This document shows, piece after piece, positions 61,468-64,000 of a stretch of 64,000 nt of DNA; within the stretch, counting starts at the first letter, position 1; each line of letters begins with the position of its first letter. Position numbers and translations under genes: made by a program. The stretch lies in contig JAFTPU010000008.1 in assembly GCA_017463105.1 (NCBI GenBank), forward strand, positions 1 through 64,000, in the 5' to 3' direction. The stretch comes from Clostridia bacterium (GTDB taxonomy: Bacteria > Bacillota > Clostridia > Christensenellales > Borkfalkiaceae). The notes below the pieces were generated by a model that saw only the letters and a list, made by a program, of their open reading frames with translations, was not told where the DNA came from and did no database searches.

Positions 61468-63126
61468 ATGAAAAACAGTCAAAAATACGTAAAACAATAT
61501 TTCACACCGCAAGGGGTCACGATGGATTGGGTGAAAAAATCCGCGATCGAGAAGCCGCCCGTATGGTGCAGCGTCGATCTTCGCGACGGCAATCAGGCGC
61601 TCATTATCCCGATGAGTCTTGAAGAAAAGCTCGAATTCTTCACGCTTCTTTGCAAGATCGGATTTAAGGAGATCGAGGTGGGGTTCCCTGCGGCGAGCGA
61701 AACGGAATACGAATTCTGCCGCGCGCTGATCGAAAGAAATCTGATCCCCGACGACGTGACGATACAGGTTTTAACGCAGTCGCGCGAGCATATCATCGCG
61801 AAAACGTTCGAGGCGTTGAAGGGCGCGAAGAACGCGATCGTGCATTTGTATAATTCGACCTCCGTCGCACAGCGCGAACAGGTGTTCAAGCGTTCGAAAG
61901 AAGAAATTATCGACATCGCCGTGTTCGGCGCGAAGCTTTGTAAGGAATATCAGAAAAAAGCGGAGGGAAATATCCGTTTGGAATATTCGCCCGAAAGCTT
62001 CACGGGTACGGAGCCCGAGTTTGCGGCGCAGATCTGTAACGCAGTGCTGGATATTTGGCAGCCGACGGCGGACAAAAAGGCGATCGTCAACCTGCCCGTG
62101 ACGGTGGAAAATTCGATGCCGCACGTGTACGCAAGTCAGGTCGAGTATATGTGCAAAAATCTGCACGGCAGAGAAAACGTGGTGATCTCCCTGCATCCGC
62201 ACAACGACCGCGGCTGCGCGGTAGCGGACAGCGAAATGGGTCTGCTTGCGGGCGGCGACAGGATAGAGGGCACGCTTTTCGGCAACGGCGAACGCACCGG
62301 AAACGTCGATATCGTCACTTTGGCGTTGAACATGTATTCGCAGGGGGTCGACCCGAAGCTGGATTTCTCCGATCTGCCTTCGATCACCGAGGTGTACGAG
62401 AGAGTGACGAGAATGAAGGTGAGCGAGAGACAGCCGTACAGCGGACAGCTGGTGTTTGCGGCGTTCTCGGGTTCGCATCAGGACGCGATCGCGAAAGGTA
62501 TGAAATATCGGGTGGAAAGGAACACGGGAACGTGGACGGTGCCTTATCTCCCGCTCGACCCTGCCGACGTAGGCAGAGTGTACGAGGCGGACGTTATCCG
62601 CATCAATTCGCAATCGGGTAAAGGCGGGATCGGGTACATTCTCGAAACGCAGTTCAAGCTGGTGCTTCCGCCGAAGATGCGCGAGCAGTTCGGTTATCAC
62701 GTGAAGAGCATTTCCGACCACGAGCACAGAGAGCTTGCCCCGAAAGAGGTGTACGACATATTCCTCCGCGATTTCGTCAATCTGACGGAGAAGCTGAACG
62801 TATTGGAAGCGGGCTACGACGACGTATCCGCCGAACACGTGAGGGGTAAGATCGTGATCGAATATAACGGCAAAGCGGAGACGGTCGAGGTGGAAGGCAA
62901 CGGCAGACTCGATTGCGTGAATATGGCGATCAAGCAGGTGACGGGCAAGGACTACGTGCTGGAAAACTACGTCGAGCACGCATTGGAGGAGAAGTCGACC
63001 TCGCAGGCGGCGTCGTACGTATGTATCGTATCGGAAGGCAAACCCTATTGGGGCGTGGGCATCCACACCGACATCATGACTTCGTCGGTAAAGGCATTAG
63101 TGTCCGCCGTCAACCGTATGCTGTAA
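61468..63126 (+). CDS. leuA: 2-isopropylmalate synthase (LeuA2 form)
   Basis: First committed step of leucine synthesis: condenses acetyl-CoA with 2-oxoisovalerate. 552 residues, the larger LeuA2 type with YFTPQGVTMDWVKKSAIEKPPVWCSVDLRDGNQAL at the start (metal Asp D37, R39). HPHNDRGCAVADSEMGLLAGGDRIEGTLFGNGERTGN (about 236-272) gives the metal His pair and acetyl-CoA site. The regulatory domain ends at about 550. Controlled by the Leu T-box just upstream; AGGAAG ribosome site. Confidence 0.95.
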   Translation: MKNSQKYVKQYFTPQGVTMDWVKKSAIEKPPVWCSVDLRDGNQALIIPMSLEEKLEFFTLLCKIGFKEIEVGFPAASETEYEFCRALIERNLIPDDVTIQVLTQSREHIIAKTFEALKGAKNAIVHLYNSTSVAQREQVFKRSKEEIIDIAVFGAKLCKEYQKKAEGNIRLEYSPESFTGTEPEFAAQICNAVLDIWQPTADKKAIVNLPVTVENSMPHVYASQVEYMCKNLHGRENVVISLHPHNDRGCAVADSEMGLLAGGDRIEGTLFGNGERTGNVDIVTLALNMYSQGVDPKLDFSDLPSITEVYERVTRMKVSERQPYSGQLVFAAFSGSHQDAIAKGMKYRVERNTGTWTVPYLPLDPADVGRVYEADVIRINSQSGKGGIGYILETQFKLVLPPKMREQFGYHVKSISDHEHRELAPKEVYDIFLRDFVNLTEKLNVLEAGYDDVSAEHVRGKIVIEYNGKAETVEVEGNGRLDCVNMAIKQVTGKDYVLENYVEHALEEKSTSQAASYVCIVSEGKPYWGVGIHTDIMTSSVKALVSAVNRML

Positions 63127-63248
63127 AACGTCGTATTTGCGGCGAAATACGGCGTCAGACTTGCGTTTTGCCTCGCTCGTTTACTATCTGTAAACGTCCC
63201 GTCGGCAAAGCCGCGTCTTCCTTGTCTTTCTTGCAACTACGACGTTTT
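63125..63248. repeat. 124-bp element with 16-bp inverted ends
   Basis: Left end AAAACGTCGTATTTGC (63125-63140) and right end GCAACTACGACGTTTT (63233-63248) are inverted with 15 of 16 matches. The interior TAAACGTCCCGTCGGC and AAAGCCGCGTCTTCCTTG has no gene. It lies between leuA and ilvB, touching the leuA stop. Confidence 0.7.
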
Positions 63249-63306
63249 ATTTCGTTGGAAACGACAAGGAGAAACATTACTTCAAACAATCAAGGAGAAA
63301 TATCTT

Positions 63307-64000
63307 ATGAAATTAACAGGTGCGCAGATTTTAATAAAGACCCTCATCGAACAGGGCGTGACCGACGTTTTCGGCTACCCCGGCGGGCAGGTCATCAATA
63401 TTTACGACGCGCTGTATCAGTATAAAGACGAGATCAATCACGTATTGACGGCGCACGAACAGGGCGCGGCGCATGCCGCGGACGGGTATTCCCGCGCGAC
63501 GGGCAAGGTCGGCGTTTGTATCGCGACCAGCGGTCCGGGGGCGACCAACCTCGTAACGGGTATCGCGACGGCGATGCTCGATTCCATACCCATGGTCGCG
63601 ATCACGGGCAACGTGCCTTGCTCGCTCATCGGTAAGGACAGCTTCCAAGAGATCGACATTACGGGCATTACCCTGCCGATCACCAAGCATAATTTCTTCG
63701 TCAACAAGATCGAGGACTTGGCGGACACGATCCGCGAGGCGTTCTCGATCGCGAAATCGGGCAGACCGGGACCCGTGCTCGTCGATATCCCCAAGGACGT
63801 GCAGGTGGGTTCGTTCGAATACGAGCCGCAACCGATCGCGGAGAAGCTCCCGTTGCCCAAGGTGGGCGAAAGTCTGATCGAACAAGCGGCGAAGCTCGTC
63901 AACGAAGCGGAACGCCCGTATATCTATATCGGCGGCGGCGCGGCGGGGCTCGGCATGGGCAACGACGTGGTGGCGCTTGCGGAGAAGATCGACGCGGTGA
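63307..64000 (+). CDS. ilvB: Acetolactate synthase large subunit (3' end outside window)
   Basis: TPP- and FAD-dependent; makes acetolactate from pyruvate for Val/Leu, or acetohydroxybutyrate for Ile. The visible 231 residues: TGAQILIKTLIEQGVTDVFGYPGGQVINIYDAL (4-36), the TPP-activating Glu in THEQGAAHAADGYSRATGKVGV-type block (about 49-66), SGPGATNLVTGIATA (76-90), and GRPGPVLVDIPKDVQ (about 153-167). Start 63307 after AAGGAGAAA. It continues the leuA transcript direction, probably one BCAA operon. Stop not reached. Confidence 0.94.
   Translation, partial: MKLTGAQILIKTLIEQGVTDVFGYPGGQVINIYDALYQYKDEINHVLTAHEQGAAHAADGYSRATGKVGVCIATSGPGATNLVTGIATAMLDSIPMVAITGNVPCSLIGKDSFQEIDITGITLPITKHNFFVNKIEDLADTIREAFSIAKSGRPGPVLVDIPKDVQVGSFEYEPQPIAEKLPLPKVGESLIEQAAKLVNEAERPYIYIGGGAAGLGMGNDVVALAEKIDAV

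Noticed and set aside
61771-63066. 431-codon open frame antisense to leuA
   Set aside because: Shadow frame; no ribosome site, composition of reverse-complemented core genes.

Overview
The window looks like chromosome of an uncultured Bacillota (Clostridia) bacterium. The evidence is strong sigma-A promoters (TTGACA-17-TATAAT), purine-rich Shine-Dalgarno sites, two T-box leaders, a tandem glycine riboswitch, and two feoA genes with feoB and a FeoB-associated Cys-rich protein. The two-domain-like small ferredoxin and the DUF1538/PII gene set also fit. I cannot name a species; a Christensenellales-like lineage is only a guess. Most genes are moderately GC-rich with many TCG, CGT and GCG codons. 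Three segments are clearly more AT-rich and look accessory: about 1825-2555, 10650-11550 and the polysaccharide locus 16700-30850.

Layout. 1-2690 is the decayed edge of a mobile element (an unknown mobile-element protein, an ArdA-like antirestriction protein, a truncated FRG-domain protein). 2690-9670 is housekeeping: Fe-alcohol dehydrogenase plus aldehyde dehydrogenase, a TRIC-like channel, an M20 amidohydrolase and FtsH. 9710-12115 holds a palindromic repeat, a degenerate ParB, two small exported proteins (one frameshifted) and a hairpin array. 12180-16480 carries cardiolipin synthase, an FAD oxidoreductase and a nucleotidase-guanylate kinase fusion.

16626-30845 is one capsule/exopolysaccharide operon behind a consensus promoter. 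It encodes an initiating sugar-phosphate transferase, a HpcH-type aldolase, an Ldh2-type 2-oxoacid reductase, several GT4 and GT2 glycosyltransferases, an EpsG-type polymerase, an acyltransferase and a Wzx flippase. The acyltransferase and the flippase are each broken by one in-frame stop, most simply explained in both cases as a Trp TGG codon changed by one G-to-A transition.

30897-46688 is core metabolism and information processing: a nucleotidyltransferase, a DeoR regulator, T-box-cysE-cysS, short alaS, an EF-G-like GTPase, a cysteine desulfurase, ferredoxin, ruvCAB and queA. 46872-50563 is an iron module: a DtxR/MntR regulator next to feoA-feoA-feoB-Cys-rich protein with matching palindromes at the feo promoter. 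50644-57681 holds TraX, a THUMP methyltransferase, queH, a DUF1538 permease with two PII-like proteins, and galM. 57785-64000 holds a glycine-riboswitch-controlled AGCS symporter and branched-chain amino acid synthesis (ilvE, T-box-leuA, start of ilvB).

Across the window three repeat classes recur in intergenic DNA. They are short palindromic AT-rich repeats (two copies), about 124-bp elements with inverted ends (two good copies and one doubtful), and arrays of small hairpins with 3-nt loops. Three genes have a -10 box only 5-7 nt before the ATG and no Shine-Dalgarno, so they are probably leaderless.
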